From Epithemia pelagica (taxonomy: Eukaryota; Bacillariophyta; Bacillariophyceae; Surirellales; Surirellaceae): a stretch of DNA of 64,000 bases. The DNA lies in NCBI GenBank assembly GCA_946965045.2, contig OX337236.1, positions 2,790,001-2,854,000 on the forward strand. The letters run 5' to 3'. The notes beneath the pieces were generated by a model that saw only the letters and a program-made list of their open reading frames with translations, did not search any database and was not told the origin of the DNA. The position numbers and the translations under genes are program-made. This document shows, piece after piece, positions 34,401 to 39,306 of the stretch; position 1 is the first letter of the stretch; every line of letters begins with the position of its first letter.

Positions 34401-35569
34401 ATGGCGGCGGCTCGTTTGGCATCCTTGGTACTGGTATAGTCCTTACCACCCTCCTCCATCCACCAATGCATGACCGGATCCAATCCACCCGTGGCCACAG
34501 CCGTGGTGGCCGTCCGGACCGATTGCAAATCATCGTCCAAGGCTTGGGCATTGACGGCCGTCTTGTTTTGGGACAACCAGGCCAAGGCATCCTTCATCAT
34601 GGCGGCCCGTTCTTGTGTGACACGTTGTTGTTCGCGGCTCAACACCGGAGTACTCTTGGTGCCACGACCAGCGGGGGCACGTCCCCCCATGGGGCGTCCC
34701 CCCGGCTTGCCACCCTGACCCTGAGGATGTTGATGACGCGCATGTTGTTGTTGTTCGAGATTGGCCATGATATCAAAGCCTTCAACCGTTTTGAACCGTG
34801 TCACATCGGGAATGGACACCATGGCGGACGAGTCATCATCGTCGGGCGTCATGCCATAATTGTTCGGGTTTGCACTGCCCGTACTGCCATTGCCATCGCC
34901 TTGCAACCAGGCCAAGGCGCGATCCATTTCGGCCGAATTCTGCGGCTGTCCGGCCGCGGCGGCTGCTGTTCCGGGAGGACCATTCGTTCCGGCCGTGCGA
35001 CGCGAATTGCCACTGACAGACACATGATCGGGTTTGTCCACGGTATTGGTATTCCACCACGACATGGCCTTTTCCATATCTTCGGCCATGCGTTGGGCTT
35101 GATCGGCATTTTTCGTGGCCGCCTTGACACTCTTCATATTGGCCACGGCCGTATTTTGCGTCAGGCCACTCATGACACTGCGCGTATCATCATTGGCGGC
35201 AGCGGAGCTGGATTTCCACGGCGACGTACTGCGCTTGTTTTTCTTGGCATCCCGCGACTTGTCCCGCTTACTGCGTTCCTTGTGTGGACTCGAGGAACGA
35301 CCCGATCGTTTCTTGTGCGTACTGCCCTTTTTCTTTTTCTTGGACGACTTACCATTATTGTCATCGTCGTCTTCATCGCCAAACACATCGAGAATGAATT
35401 CATTGGTATAGGCGGCAGCCCGTCCCAACATGGACGATCCCCCATCGATGGTGGGGGCATTCTTTTTGCCCTTTTTGCCCTTTTTCTTTTTGAGTTCATC
35501 ATTGGCAATCAACCCCGAGGTTTGGGCCGCTTCGGCCTCGTCTTGTCCCAATCCAAACCACGATGACAT
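16430..35569 (-). CDS. Giant 6379-aa W-repeat membrane protein with C-terminal LRR domain
   Basis: A single ORF of 19.1 kb without an intron, starting MSSWFGLG and ending TAA at 16430. Order: (1) residues 1-130, charged with Lys/Arg/Ser runs; (2) about 140-1230, irregular W-centred repeats (AMSWWNTN, SLKWWRKH, ILGWWRSK, ALDWLRGG); (3) about 1230-3720, some 54 regular ~46-aa repeats, consensus A-x-x-W-[LIV]-R-x-N-x-P then D-[DE]-P-T-x-x-A-L-x-x-L-x-G-x-P; (4) about 3755-5690, 45 units of ~43 aa, consensus P-x-W-D-W-x-R-N-R-P-x-P-G...[VI]-E-Y-x-x-[GA]-P-[DN]-G; (5) about 5690-5960, three more WDW units, then EPGVEEPPPGHQG-type repeats; (6) one hydrophobic segment at 6003-6021; (7) a Cys-containing LRR domain with NLITGTIPSSLAKL-type repeats, about 6150-6350. 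I do not recognise a described family. A type II layout would put ~6000 residues on the cytosolic side and the LRR in the lumen or outside. Role unknown; a scaffold, spring or wall tether is speculation. Confidence 0.85.
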   Translation of the reverse strand: MSSWFGLGQDEAEAAQTSGLIANDELKKKKGKKGKKNAPTIDGGSSMLGRAAAYTNEFILDVFGDEDDDDNNGKSSKKKKKGSTHKKRSGRSSSPHKERSKRDKSRDAKKNKRSTSPWKSSSAAANDDTRSVMSGLTQNTAVANMKSVKAATKNADQAQRMAEDMEKAMSWWNTNTVDKPDHVSVSGNSRRTAGTNGPPGTAAAAAGQPQNSAEMDRALAWLQGDGNGSTGSANPNNYGMTPDDDDSSAMVSIPDVTRFKTVEGFDIMANLEQQQHARHQHPQGQGGKPGGRPMGGRAPAGRGTKSTPVLSREQQRVTQERAAMMKDALAWLSQNKTAVNAQALDDDLQSVRTATTAVATGGLDPVMHWWMEEGGKDYTSTKDAKRAAAMQTSLNRYKSQTLSAEKKAKEMASSLKWWRKHSHQYADKLDDLQEKTVKMRKVNHLFDAWEIKDQPIKSLDPTVFVVAADKITKDMEKALTKFLKQSHQDLRLSGYYQPSAALEEPEDTKLDPLIKIQHALIQLRSSNLTPELVLEDVEEVIAWYKNKGLQAAANPMSLPKHNQFMFQKVQHMFGSWLGSAGGLPQTVPQVDAAAKDIRTAIAFWQRNHQTTQKMLEPFELQKLKKIKQLGLDLMQYMAPSQTKKTAEQLQQILGWWRSKGTKYSKLYSPPEDVTQFEKVKSVFTNWKFEEENETLLSVMHYARNVQQIDQWLEEPETAARNKKGPPMMDFADLTVPHKMKEFEDLEKHMNWYRKSGTNVKPKVIEQEQKLQQAHRLAQWWSAQKGPGGQHKTKVRPTPAPSELGWLRNTDPKPPAHFAEDMEELTQWYTARAGPDAPTNMTGLEEEQGGMVEDALDWLRGGKDDAAAGELAGPAGPSTYETLGAGFLSEEEKRAKEMEEALSWLRNNDLNYDDPSMDDGSVSKHSQIKSMFPDAGERSPYEIADAMENALEWLRSNDAAKDFTLDELSQHSKKSLESVKTVQFFSATGDQAQRQQKDMESALNWLRQNDAAAGPDAPTIESLKSLGSATAKLNIVPEAVVDKDLDDPMSWLRKDNDQNYESDDMADVGSIDRGSVKTEFMTDEERRAKEMADALNWLRNESNTGDLAVADDVSVGSFHTIGSVNRVAGIGEAPQMAEAVAWLRANPKAGTMDDPSVYSFATARTAKTARTKGPRGSTKKLSPEEERAQSMQDALDWLKSADPTQDGVGSITSQVSGSSMPSINKTIGDFDMTTDWLRKNQVHDPMEELDPTTMGAVQNLAGFGVEELSLTDKQKGETLDEALAWLRANDPTIEMADPGTLGRLANLAGVSIPISNMPRKEKKKALTNAVEWIRNNEIPDVEHVDPDALEALCNLAGVDMPPPKFLKKDKKKFMEEVAGWVRNNNVDAKAAEEMDPTALAALMNLAGLDMPALQLNEKEKNDILSSTLDWIRNNDVTLADVDDPTLLAFTTLAGIEMPRGELRPGEKEKTIDETLDWLRSNNEALSAADLEDPSVVNLANLTGVTVPGSTGLEAQKKAGAMEEALDWLRKNEPDAMDIDDPTLIALTTLPGMKIVEDISIPIKERKEYADEALNWLRNNDPINKDDMDITALNALRNLAGLPLMSQAASDQEKKARALEETLEWVRQHPDEELELIDPVTIEALHVITGLPLPTPKGGVSSMSIDEKGTLLEEAMAWIRSNDVNVGELSDVSALALTNLTGVSDVPMFSLSLAEKEQVLGDAVEWLRHNKPSADDVDLPTLYTLCDLTGTTIPGGDVDMEDKLKSMEDALDWLRHNEPDGELALADPDLYSALLKLPQSAQPQLLSVQEKKRIVDEVMGWLRHNDPKAKDVSDGDLRKLAEMSHVALSFADPMPLKKKTKALEKIVSWLRNEANRPNENDLDDPTALALANLMHMDVSGMLTPDQKKRMVEKALHWIRNHNPKPESVPDDTARALATLSGQQLVPGVAPHKRSQVLEEAIDWLRQHGVDPNNVDDPTAMALARITDAAALGDGGVPRDQKEQLAESALGWLRNNNPNARDVSDDDLQNLCQFANLPCPLGQLSLAEKKRVLDVVVNWLRHNTPDVSKLDDPTVLALAGIAGIPVSSYSPEQRQAIIDNVVSWIRGKNPKELSIGDLDEPKKRALVNLAALYPNKAIPKNQVNEKAEEAISWIRRNDPKPDDVDDVTLQELARLPNSALSRLLSPEQKKRIVENAVSWVRSNTPKLQDLDDPMLLALATLAGQTVSGSTIPPSKRKQVLQDSLDWLRQNDPDPRTVDDPTAHQLAHFPDASSMLGALPPVEKKRIIDSVVNWIRNNDPKVLNLDTPTVQALASLGGTMSKASPSPAEKEKALDEAVNWLRHNSPDPRTVDDPTARQLADKFPTSVLMTPETKKEILDSVMNWARHQNPKLGDLDEPLLHALATLTGTTLLPSPSKQQKKKAFRDILDWLRSRDPDPNTVDDPTAWQLSRLAPGNKMSGASLPPKEKKRIVDAVVDWVRSTNPTLKDLDDPQLYALANMAGIPLSGNASPEEKKKALEEVVGWFRSHKPDPYKIDDETLEQLASIPYEARHEPLSLDAKKKIVESVVNWVRHNDPYPEEMDDPMLYALSSLAGQSLSGPNLPPRQRKKALENAVDWLRRNHPDVTTVDEPTARELARFPTAGIVGRPLTTEEKQKIMDNAVEWVRSNDPSPDDLDEPSLHTLSKLVGHEMPVGRLSLPEKKALVDNLVDWIRKNDVKPQDLDEPTMEALSNLAGIPLSQRWNKPNSQIAEEAIKWLRNNNPDLDGVDDDVLEALANLSGIPLAPHLDPKANKNQVVADAMDWLRRNDPNLDDLDEPSAMNLSELPYTKLHRPLNPAEREELFQNAMDWLRNHDAPNVDLVSDDDVRTLAKLPGVPLPDAKIPPAQKKKALDDAISWLRLNNPTAPDVADDTIRAMANVSGIPVSAYSPHNKEATVDQAMEWLRKNDDVPLENLDEPALYELAKAAGVPFLSNKPLSRSEKQRLLEQVTNWLRSNDPNPRKVDNPTAIQLATLPNAPSLFSSPKEKQDAVDTCLDWIRRKDFKPKRVDEPSLEDLANLANIPYHPGMKPAEKKALQNDIVDWLRRNRPDAQKLDEPDILALAKLANSPVSLLIPPRAKKAVVDHAVDWVRNNYVQPEDLSEPQLHALANLAGIEPPNPSLSPAEKKKAAEEVVAWLRHNEPSPEQLDDPTLDAFSKVPNIPLEETKIPDERKKLVDQITTWLRQNQVNPDNVDEPTARALATVPQLELPKGNLPNKVKKEAVDNALDWFRNNGIPDDVDDPTLYALANVAGIPTSKGFVPPDDKEEAIDKSMSWIRHNQPKVDLDEPEVVALSSLTGIPIRSLTPPEKQKMLEDAVSWLRHNPVNERDVDEPTALALEKLTGIVIPMHSSPKKKQKAVDAAVEWLRGNEPDLSDLDEPTALCLGKLTSQPLANTVFKQKEKQIEQAVDWLRNNELQPGDVDEPELYVLTKLAGVPMPGIATRPVTKDQDTPLEWLRNKHGLPETEDPSPIETLRNLPGALQPAEKTKAVEELVDWLRNNEPSTDDMDEPTMIAFSRLANVDLPRKQIGKKEKKRVTEEAVSWLRSNEPTTDDLDEPTVMELAKLAGIPISDTMTPQDKKKVLDESVDWLRSNPPNPKDLDEPTLLALSKVSGVPFAGITPPEKKKKAMEQAMNWLRNQPLDKLEEDLGSRPSLENVPMEELPEAKQRQEDMDTVLNWLRKKGADTPKTEDGPEDVLQSIPEYPSEYMNKPSKKPEEKAPSWDWNRNRGPGDVDQPFPVDYEVLPNGEIMRPDGTKIKPEDYPGWDWIRHRPIPGSRFPVPIEYTIGPDGQLMKPDGTLINPDDYPAWDWDRNRSMPGMENPFPMEYTIAPNGDVLLPDGTKVKTEDHPGWDWARNRPVAGSQGPLPMEYTIAPNGDVVRDDGTKINPDDYPGWDWKRNRPTKGFGDPLPYDYTNGPDSEFLNSIPPKKKKKPNDTPMWDWNRNQPVPTSDKPFPVEYEMGPDGHYLQPDGTVLKPEDYPGWDWSRHRPIPGSRGPAPIEYTMGPDGEFITPSGKKINPEDFPEWDWNRNRPAPGLESPFPVEYSIGPDMELLKPDGTKINPHDYPGWDWSRNRPIPGGRGPYPVEYEVGPNGEVTRPDGTKIDTDDYPGWDWSRNRPLPGFDEPTPMEYESAPDHEELQNLPPDKQDRNIPQWDWNRNQPVTGLEKPFPVDYSIAPNGDIRRPDGTQINPEDFPGWDWNRNMPIPGSRGPAPIEYTVAPNGDVVTTSGQRIKPEDYPSWDWSRNQPVPGSESPFPVEYCIAPNGDILTPDGKKINPSDYPSWDWNRNRPAPGATGPFPVEYEVGPNGDVTRPDGRKINKPEYPGWDWSRNRPLPGYVGPSPQSVDYNNGPDNEFVNSIPPKKRDNPPSWDWSRNRPIPTSDKPYPVEYEMGPNGEFIQPSGKVLKPEDYPGWDWSRNRPIPGSHGPAPIEYTMGPDGQFETPRGKKINPEDYPEWDWNRNRAVPGTESPFPVEYSIGPDGEVMRPDGSKINPEDYPSWDWNRNRPVPGSDGPYPVEYENGPNDELTRPDGTTINPEDYPGWDWSRNRPLPEHNVPSPQNLKYLDGPENEYVDPQKPKKRDNPPSWDWSRNRPIPTSDKPYPVEYEMGPNGEFLQPDGKVLKPEDYPGWDWSRNRPIPGSHGPAPIEYTMGPDGQFETPTGKKINPEDYPEWDWNRNRAVPGTESPFPVEYSIGPDGEVMRPDGSKINPEDYPSWDWNRNRPVPGSDGPYPVEYENGPNDELTRPDGTTINPEDYPGWDWSRNRPLPDFEKPSPMEFENGPDGDFVNSIPPEKKRENPPSWDWSRNRPIPTSDKPYPVEYEMGPNGEFLQPDGKVLKPEDYPGWDWSRNRPIPGSHGPAPIEYTMGPDGQFETPTGKKINPEDYPEWDWNRNRAVPGTESPFPVEYSIGPDGEVMRPDGSKINPEDYPSWDWNRNRPVPGSDGPYPVEYENGPNNEITRPDGTTINPEDYPGWDWSRNRPLPDFEKPSPMEFENGPDGDFVNSIPPEKKRENPPAWDWSRNRPIPTSDKPYPVEYEMGPNGEFLQPDGKVLKPEDYPGWDWSRNRPIPGSHGPAPIEYTMGPDGQFETPSGKKINPEEYPEWDWNRNRAVPGTESPFPVEYSIGPDGDVLRPDGSKINPEDYPSWDWNRNRPVPGSEGPFPVEYEIGPNGDIERPDGREINPEDYPGWDWNRNRPSPGLDNPTPYDYDMAPSNDFVNSVPPTKEQQENPPMWDWNRNRPLPDSGKPFPVDYEVGPNGDITRPDGSTINPEDYPGWDWSRNRPIPGTRGPAPVEYAMAPDGTPFLPYTKEKINPEDYPSWDWNRNRAVPGTESPFPVEYSIGPDGDVLRPDGSKINPEDYPSWDWNRNRPVPGSEGPFPVEYEIGPNGDIERPDGRRINPEDYPAWDWNRNRPVPGFEKPTPVEYDNGPPPENIANSIPSPQEPENPPMWDWNRNRPVPGSGKPFPVQYDTAPNGDVTMPDGTVIKPEDYPGWDWNRNRPIPGSRGPAPIEYTLGPNGEVELPDGTQVNKEDYPEWDWNRNRAIPEVQSPFPVEYSIGPDGEVLTPSSSNIKPEDYPSWDWNRNRPVPGSQGPYPVEYDVGPNGEITTPDGKAINPEDYPAWDWNRNRPIPGLVEPSAYTFDSPEGLHNLPPSAGQPPGEGTPGWDWNRNRPLPASEVPGVQELPVEEPPPDQAGRYPGYARPETPDWDWNRNRPIPGMEEPGIRDFPVEEPPPDQAGRFPGYTRPETPGWDWNRNRPIPGMEEPGIRDFPVEEPPPDQAGRFPGYTRPEGPAATWERNQNVPPVQEPGVEEPPPGHQGAFPMHQRPEGPAAMWDRTNPNVPPVQEPGVEEPPPGHQGQFPMHGRPEGGPAATFERSTPYVPPVQEPGVEEPPPGHAGNFPDYARPTDEEAPAFTMERVVPQQDEEAAPWATAPDDETEMGKAPKPMAAPDDVESVASDYEPEKPKGTVVPVWSVLALGMMASVLGASSSTPAQPSAPPPSLTGGPAVLPNLPVVPTTPCPQDAGCGFIMGAVDPVLPPQTRALINVPGTCQNWAREWLRTGKDIMEFEVDRIRQRFTMALMYCEFNGDNWLEGELWVSDLHECDWYTMIGVDPCGRDEQYQILRNYGQQMRGTLPPEISMMSSLWEITFSDNLITGTIPSSLAKLSELDTLSLSFNLFKGPIPPFVWEFEDMEYLDLAYNFFTGEIPPTVDMTSPNLHTLMLENNDLGGKIPSGFGNMEWKRLHLDGNQFTGQIPQDLNAPRVQEVLLDRNRLTGPFPVSSFANEHAGRYSKLEKLSLHGNKLSTTPEEMEEICRLKSADTGVLQEVTVDVAQQCSCCTTVPLN
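18485..24312 (-). repeat. Nine higher-order coding repeats, ~645 bp each
   Basis: Inside the giant gene, five ~129-bp units (43 aa, WDWxRNRP) form a 215-aa block repeated nine times. Block starts fall near 24312, 23655, 23012, 22368, 21718, 21073, 20428, 19780 and 19133, giving spacings of about 643-657 bp. Each block closes with a linker such as FVNSIPPEKKRE. Blocks 4-7 (about 22368-19780) are nearly identical in DNA, the outer ones more diverged. Confidence 0.9.
24420..31900 (-). repeat. Array of ~46-aa W-[LIV]-R coding repeats
   Basis: About 54 in-frame repeats of roughly 138 bp (45-47 aa) inside the giant gene. Each has an Ala-rich helix ending WLR/WIR/WVR, then N-[DN]-P, an acidic D[DE]PT turn, a second A-L-x-x-L-A helix, G-[IV]-P, and a Lys-rich E-K-K-K linker into the next unit. 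DNA identity between units is modest, so this array looks older than the WDW array. Confidence 0.85.
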
Positions 35570-36650
35570 GATGAAACTGAGACTGTTGTGGTTGCTGTGG
35601 CAAAGACTGCAGAGACTGTTGATACACTACCCAGAGCTTGACTGGAGAAGAGATGACTGGGGCGAACTTGTGTGTTCCGGAGAAAGGAGGGAGGAACGTG
35701 TAATGATCGAGTTCTCCACAAAAAAAAGGCTCGAGAAACGTCAATCCGAGTTGTTGGGTAGAATGACAACCGACAGACACAGCCCTCGTTTCGTTTTCGT
35801 TTGGTACTGTGTAACTATCGAGAAACCTGGTGGTGGTGGTGGCTGTTACGCAGTAGTCGATCGAACCACACACAAGACGAAAAACGTCTCAAGAATCAAA
35901 AGAGTGTTGTTTCCTCCAAACGTTTGCAGGCTGGCGTTTGTAGGGAGAAAACGAGGCGATGTTTTCAATCAATAGGTCGCAACAGAAAGAGAGAGAGAGA
36001 TCAAATCCACACACCCCACAGAAAAAGACTCTCTTGTTTTTAATAAAAGAGAATCAAGAGAGAGAGAGATTTGTTGTTGCTTGCTTGCTTGCTGTTGCGT
36101 TTGCTTGCTTGGTTGGATATACGACGAGTGTGGTATCCAACAAACCCTTTTTGGATTGCAACTCTCCAAACACAAAGAGAGAGAGAAAGGAGAAAGATGT
36201 TCTCGTTTGGAATGTTTCCAAAGAAAGTGAAGTGGAGAACGAGATGAATCAAACCACCAAAAAGAGGATCAGGCACTTCACGTAATCTTCCTCTTGCTTG
36301 TGCTTTTCTCTCGTGAGGCACTGTGTGGCGTGCCCAACAAAAAAGAGTCATTCGATCAGTCGTACCTGGATGTCTCCCAAGCAGTATTCTTGGTATAGTA
36401 CAATACCACAGATTGTAAGTTCGATGCGCGACCCAGCATCCCAGCGAGGTTTTTCGCTCGTGCCAACCCGTCGGGTCGCGCACTAATGACTCGACCTCCA
36501 CCAATCACAACCCACCATAAACCTGTCCAGATTCTTGTTGGGTTCTGGTTGCACGCATATACTTCTTCAGAGTCCCCACGGTGCCCAAGAAGAAACACAA
36601 GACAACAAGACATTTTTCCAGACCCGGTTTCATTCGACTCCACACAAAAC
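35570..36650. other. Upstream region of the giant gene
   Basis: No gene supported. Contains GA/CT dinucleotide runs (about 35985-36000, 36056-36070, 36174-36190) and a (TTGC)n-type run at about 36076-36110. The same two elements occur upstream of the Tubby gene. It presumably includes the giant gene's promoter on the minus strand. Confidence 0.45.
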
Positions 36651-36696
36651 TACGAGCTCCATCAATCGATATGGGTAACCGTAGTGGCCCGTGCTT
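36651..36696 (+). repeat. Left 46-bp inverted-repeat arm
   Basis: Perfect reverse complement of 38321-38366; identity ends abruptly at both edges. Confidence 0.95.
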
Positions 36697-38320
36697 TTCA
36701 TACCCCCACTGTTTTTTCTACAGTGATTCTAACTTCGTAGGGACACCACTACGGTCATTTTGCACTGCGTAACACCACCATGACACACTCAAGCCGGTGT
36801 GCACCTCCAACGAAAGGTGCCAGCTCTCTTGCGACCATCAAGGATGCCTAAGAATCAAGTGTACCATGAGGGAATGGGCGGGCAGGGATGAGTTGGCTTT
36901 TTTTATGGACCGACGGCAAGGTTTTGAAGTCTTCCTTATTTGGCATCCGAAACAGAGGAAGTGACCTTGAGAAGAAGACGACGACAACCGATAGAATGCA
37001 TCCAGCAAGTCACCGATCATACGTCCGCATGCAGCAATCAACTCCTCGTCACTTAATAGACCGAGCACAACATTGGAAAGCCTCGACCGTTGGTGGCTCA
37101 AACGCAACAAAGCTGATTTGTCCAGACAAAACAAACGTGAACCGTGGGTGGAAGGACTGCTTCTACTGCGACAGACGATGGTGGTGCCGGTGGTGCGGCT
37201 GATTCCCACAGCACAATTTGAGTGGAAGAAGGAGGGGATGCCGTGAAGCTGATGGGCGGTGGTCGAAGAGCCTTGCGAGTCGACAACACTCGGCAACAAC
37301 AACAACAACCCAAAACCCAAACACAACAATCAACTTCTCACTCCTCGCTGCCACCGAACGAACAACAACAACACTCGGCAACAACACTCGACAACGACAC
37401 TCGGCGGCAAGACTCGGCGACAAGATGGTGTGGTCGTCCTCCTTCTTCTACCGTGCGACGAAACAATCAACTCCTCGTCTTTTCGTTGCCCTCACCCAAC
37501 AAATCGAAGCCTCGTCCACTGGTGGTAACAAGCGACGACAACGACAACCACAAGCGGCTCAACTACAAATGGCGAAACAATCGGCGACGATGTCACAGCT
37601 GATCGATCGAATGAACGAACGAAAGAACGAACGAATGAACGACAACAACAACACTCGGCGACAACAAAAATCCAAACACAACAATCAACTACTCACCGCC
37701 ACTGATCGAACGAACGAACGAATGAACAAACAACAACAAAAACAACACTCGGCAACAACAACAACAACAACAACAACCCCCACGCAACAATCAACTATTC
37801 GCTGTCACCGAACCCTCTGCCCGAGACTGTGCCCTTCAACAACAGCAAGCGGTGACAACGACAAGCGACGACAACGGCATGCGACAAGACAGCAAGCGGC
37901 AACAACGACAAGCGGCGACAACGACAAGCGACGACAGCGACATCCGACGACAATGACATACTCAACAATCAACTGCTCGTTTCGGCCAAACGGCAAAACA
38001 TTCGGCGACCACGGCACGGCAACAGCACCATACTCAACACCGAAACGATTGCCTATTGTACGACCTACGACACAGAGAAGCATGTACTAAGCTAGATAGA
38101 TGTTCTGTACTAGTAGCTGTTTATATGCATACTCGTAGAGGAGGCGGGTTGATCATTGTGCTAGCGCCGCCTCACCATGGTGATGGTGTGGGTGCAGTTG
38201 GTGAGAAGAATCTCGCAACAAAATGTGCAAGAGCATGAGGGCAATTCATTTTACTTTAGGAAAATGTATGGTGTAGTGAATCTCGTAGGGCCGGAAGTTC
38301 AACCGAGTATCGGAAACGCG

Positions 38321-38366
38321 AAGCACGGGCCACTACGGTTACCCATATCGATTGATGGAGCTCGTA
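38321..38366 (-). repeat. Right 46-bp inverted-repeat arm
   Basis: Perfect reverse complement of 36651-36696. Confidence 0.95.
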
Positions 38367-39306
38367 CCCCTATGCGCTTCTCTATACCTATACTATGATA
38401 CTCCTAGCTACTCCTCTACTATTCTCTGTGGTGTAGAGAAAGGTGTTGCCCGTCTCATTGTCGGGTGTTTTGTGTGTGTTGTCCGAACCCAAATCCATTC
38501 CTCCTCTCCACGAGCCTCTTCTCTTCCTCCTCCTCCTCCTACTACTACGTTCGAATAGAACCACAATGGTGGAATACTACTGGAGCGTTGCGAGACATTG
38601 GATGGAACACCACCGCCACAACCACCAAGAACCACAAACCACACTACAGGACAGTCCGTCCGTAGTTTCCAATCAATCACGCCATCCAGGACCGTTGGTT
38701 TGCCAAAGTCGTCTCTGTCATGGAGTAGAAGGAGGATGCTTGGATCCTGTACTTTTCTGGGACACTACCTACATACTAGAAGCGGTCTACCATTGTTCCA
38801 GCCCACTGGTTGGTGTTGATCGTTCGTGCGTGCGTGGCATTATGTTTTGGTGGATTCGTTTGTTGTGAGCTGGTTCTCTCTCTCTCTTGATTGGAATACT
38901 ACCTCCTCGCCCTTTTTTCTCTGGTCTAGATATAATATTATAATGTGTTGTTGTTGTTCTTGTCGTGTCTGGGGGTTGTGTGGGTATCCGATGCACCATT
39001 CTTCTTATTTTGTGGTTCGTCATCTTCTCGGCCGGCCGCTTGGGGGAAGCCAGGGGGAAAGACCCTTTCTCTCTGATAAAGCCAAACAGAATCTTGTGTA
39101 AGGTCCACGGTTGGGTCTCGTATTGTCCCTACCAAAACTCTCAATGACCATGACCCTGACACATTCGATCGCGGACCAATCGCACTTTCGAAGTTGGATT
39201 TGGATGGGAGAGGGTCACTTTTTTTGTGTGACCTATTATTATTCGTTCGACAACAACCAACAACAACGACGGGCATGACACACTCCGACCAACCACAAGG
39301 ATCACC
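38367..39306. other. Spacer upstream of the sulfotransferase gene
   Basis: Contains a TACTCCTAGCTACTCC motif near 38399-38414. A 101-codon ORF with a good start context (ACAATGG at 38566) runs to 38868 on the plus strand. It matches nothing I know and its composition is not clearly coding, so I do not call it a gene. Confidence 0.4.

Larger units (their letters stand above)
36651..38366. mobile_element. 1.7-kb sequence bounded by perfect 46-bp inverted repeats
   Basis: The bases at 36651-36696 are the exact reverse complement of 38321-38366 (arms begin TACGAGCTCCATC). The 1716-bp span carries no transposase I can recognise. The middle (37035-38000) is a degenerate array in which CAATCAACT recurs at 37035, 37327, 37464, 37682, 37788 and 37966 among CAACAA, CGAACGAA and CGACAACGA runs. 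ORFs here (such as 37218-38090 plus, 36838-37329 minus) are compositional. No target-site duplication is visible (AAAAC left, CCCCT right). Best guess: a non-autonomous foldback or MITE-like element, or an inverted duplication. Confidence 0.5.

Noticed and set aside
31544-35566. A 1340-codon plus-strand ORF opposite the N-terminal part of the giant gene
   Set aside because: It mirrors the codon pattern of the repeat-rich sense strand, is Gly/Arg/His/Phe-rich, and matches no family. The sense ORF has clear domain structure.
36360-36490. A stretch with hairpin-like pieces considered as a possible tRNA
   Set aside because: No GGTTCGA-type T-loop, no cloverleaf spacing. No tRNA or rRNA gene was found anywhere in the window.
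37218-38090. 290-codon plus-strand ORF within the inverted-repeat unit
   Set aside because: Thr/Arg/Asn-rich translation of CAACAA and CGACAA repeats; several frames are equally open.
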